This document shows, piece by piece, positions 61,881-64,000 of a DNA stretch of 64,000 nt; within the stretch, counting starts at the first letter, position 1, and each line of letters begins with the position of its first letter. A program made the translations under genes and the position numbers. The stretch is from the NCBI RefSeq assembly GCF_009389715.1, contig NC_052409.1:3189275-3253274 (forward strand), written 5' to 3'. The stretch is from Phoenix dactylifera (Eukaryota; Streptophyta; Magnoliopsida; Arecales; Arecaceae). Below the pieces are notes generated by a model. The model ran no database searches, had not been told where the DNA came from, and worked only from the letters and a program-made list of their open reading frames with translations.

Positions 61881-62181
61881 AAAAAATATATAGGGCTGGC
61901 CCAATCCATCCTGAAATAAATACATATTTTATAATGTGTTATTGTTTATATTTCCTTAATATAAAATATTTAACTTTAGATAAATATTTAATCTCAAACC
62001 AGAAACAACAATCTCTCTCTCTCTCTAGAGGGGGAGGGTACGGAGGGGGGGAGGGGACCGAGGGTTAAAGGTCTCCATCTCCTTCCCCCTCAACCCCAGC
62101 CCCTACCCTGATACCCCCTACCCTCTCCTCCTATGACTCTCACTCACACCTCCTCCTCTCAGTGGGCACCACTGCAAGTTG

Positions 62182-62187
<6 letters not shown>
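61881..62187. other. Low-complexity spacer
   Basis: Short CT and GGGGAGG tracts lie at 62010-62060, followed by C-rich sequence. No gene is seen. Confidence 0.4.
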
Positions 62188-62225
<38 letters not shown>

Positions 62226-62243
62226 CCCCTCCCTCCCTCCCTC
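62188..62243. repeat. (CT)n microsatellite followed by C-rich (CCCT)n
   Basis: About 17 CT units (62189-62222) run into C7 and CCCT repeats. Confidence 0.9.
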
Positions 62244-62264
62244 TTGTACGTGTGTCATCCCTTC

Positions 62265-62866
62265 TTTTTTTTGATTGAGCAGATGGATCATACAAGTTTA
62301 GTATGGATACATCCAGAAGAGTCAGCAAGCCAAGATATCTCGCAATTGCACAGGAATGCTAGATATGTTCTCTCAAACTGTATTGTCAAAGTGATTTCTT
62401 ATATAGAATGCCACCTAGTCCACAGCATCATTCGCTGCCCAATAGACGTGAACCGCATCAAAGAAAATGAAGCTCCTGATAAACCTCCAAATATCCAATA
62501 AAATGGGTGCACTCTAAGTATGGACTGCTTACTTACCCATCCCACCACTGTACTAGAATCCCCTACCACTATAATGTGATCAGCCCACAACACTGACCTC
62601 GCAAACTTGATCCCATCCCACGCCCCTCTCAATTCAGCAACTGGAACTGTGGTGGCATATGGTTGGCAGCCACCTGCAGCCACAAAGCCTGAGTTTGGAC
62701 CTCTAATCACAAAGCCTGTGCCACCTCTTTTGCTACCATATGACACTGCTGACAAGTTAATCTTGAGGTAACTAGAGGGTGGGGGCTCCCAGGTGATGTG
62801 GATCATCTGAGGAGGCATAGGATCTGCTTTCTCATCCCTCCTTTCCCACCTCCCATTGTAGCACAC
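62265..62866 (-). mobile_element. LINE 3' fragment, RNase H-like domain
   Basis: On the minus strand the frame reads ITWEPPPSSYLKINLSAVSY, then GGTGFVIRGPNSGFVAAGG, VPVAELRGAWDGIKFA and IIVVGDSSTVVGWVS, the classic plant L1 RNase H-like domain (RVT_3) with its conserved Asp (GDS). A frame change and a stop follow near its C-terminal end, and the insertion ends in an A-run (plus-strand T-run 62265-62272). It is 5' truncated and dead. The terminal part resembles the LINE tails at 38855 and 60150. Confidence 0.8.
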
Positions 62867-64000
62867 AAGGGAAAAGGATGGAAACCACGAATGTTGCTGC
62901 CGCCTCCTCCTCCTCCTCCTCCTCTCTCTCTCTTCTTCCTACTCTCTCTCCTCCTCCAAACCCCTTCTTTCTCCCCCTTGCCACTGGCACCATGGTTGCC
63001 GTCCTTCCCTTCCAGTCTCCTTTCTCTTAATCGTGGTTCATGCCCTTATTAATTGGGTCAAGTTGGATTGGCCTAGTGCATTCTCAAGGGCCAAACCAGG
63101 TTCAAGCTGAATATTTAGGCCTGAACTTGAGCCAGGCCAAGCTTAGGCTAGGGCTTAGACCCTTGATACCTTGCTCCCGGACCGGACCATGCACAGGTCC
63201 CAAAAAAACCAAAAAAAACTTTAATAGCAGACAACCTAGATTGGTTATACTTGTCAGCCGAGCAAGAAGCCTAGATTATACAAGATGTGCATTACACAAT
63301 ACATGAGATGAACATGGCTAAAAAGAGGTCACTTAGATGGGCCAATTGCAAGAGTACGACAGACTTGAAAATGACTTCAAGGATGCGATCATATCAGCAA
63401 AAGAAAGCTGATGAAAAATTTATTGAGGTGCATGAGCCACATGGTCATATGATTACATCCTGCATGATTTAATCCATACTTATAGATACAAGTAAAATAC
63501 ATGATATCTACTTTAATGCATATACCTTATCAGACCTGCAAATCATAAACCAAATATAATCTACCAACAAGAAAAAGCATTATTGGTTTAATTAATTGCT
63601 AAGGGCCAGAGATTGATTTCCAGTAGGCATATAGGAGTTCTTTACAGCTACTAGATATAAATCATTAGCACGTAGATATAGAAATGAAGGTCATCAGTTA
63701 TGAGTACAATATTGAATTACTTAATTCAACATAATGTTCTAAGAAATTACAGGAACTAGCATATTGTATGGCCTTTTTAAGCAATTTTAATGAGTATCTG
63801 ATTTCACACTTTAGTTTGATTCAATCTTCTAATAAATTAAGGAAAGGTCCTTCTGCACTAATATCTAGTTGCACTCAATGAGGGCAGAAGTTGGTGCTAG
63901 CATCAAGAAAACCTTCAATTAGTTTTAAAGTGTAAAGATAACAAACGTAAGGACCCACAATGCTCTAGCCCATAAAGTGGAATATGACTGAAATGAGTTC
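62867..64000. other. Right-hand spacer
   Basis: A (TCC)n-rich tract (62905-62975) and a motif-echo block (63065-63175, AGGCCTGAACTTGAGCCAGG) come first. From 63200 to the edge the sequence is AT-rich and shows no gene that I can support. Confidence 0.45.

Noticed and set aside
1-64000. CRISPR array, bacterial operon or organelle DNA insertion
   Set aside because: No regularly spaced direct repeats, no intronless gene clusters with Shine-Dalgarno sites, and no chloroplast or mitochondrial gene could be recognised.

Overview
This is nuclear DNA of a flowering plant: every gene has GT..AG introns, 5' and 3' untranslated exons are often spliced, and the gaps hold plant MITEs, LINE tails, an Au-type SINE, miniature LTR elements and microsatellites. 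The auxin response factor carries monocot-type residues (for example the segment AYLPAELG), while coding GC is moderate and introns are long. I therefore infer a non-grass monocot such as a palm; the species itself cannot be read from the sequence.

Layout, left to right. 1-1248 (-): 5' two thirds or less of a conserved plant protein of unknown function, running off the left edge. 2615-3022: a TRIM element. 4.3-11.0 kb (+): the RNA polymerase II subunit RPB4, with a 5' UTR intron and six coding exons. 14.06-15.84 kb (-): a CCCH zinc-finger protein of the Arabidopsis C3H17 type that keeps its first and last exons but has lost the finger exons. 18.1-33.1 kb (-): a complete ARF6/ARF8-class auxin response factor (14 coding exons, 804 codons) with a miR167 target site and a spliced 3' UTR. 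33.3-41.9 kb: gene-free, repeat-rich. 41.9-46.3 kb (-): a complete remorin (6 exons, 497 codons). 46.3-53.2 kb: gene-free, with LINE and Copia fossils. 53.2-59.3 kb (-): a complete TOM1/TOM3-type seven-pass membrane protein (11 exons, 288 codons). 60.6-61.1 kb (-): an RraA-like aldolase. 61.1-64.0 kb: repeats, perhaps within the 5' intron of the RraA-like gene.

I assembled the exon chains for RPB4, ARF, remorin and TOM3 by hand. In each the splice phases close and the total is a whole number of codons of the expected family length. The genes do not form a pathway. What links them is conserved neighbourhood: C3H17-like, ARF6/8, remorin and TOM3 all lie on the minus strand in this order. From memory, Arabidopsis keeps C3H17-remorin-TOM3 together at At2g02160-At2g02180, and ARF6 next to a remorin at At1g30330/At1g30320, so the window looks like the unfractionated ancestral block.

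I found no CRISPR array, no bacterial-type operon, no clear stand-alone tRNA or rRNA gene and no evidence of a new multi-gene system. The most unusual items are the finger-less C3H17 copy, the long 3' UTR intron of the ARF, identical or near-identical tandem duplications in ARF introns, and several dispersed repeat blocks built from echoes of one short near-palindromic motif.
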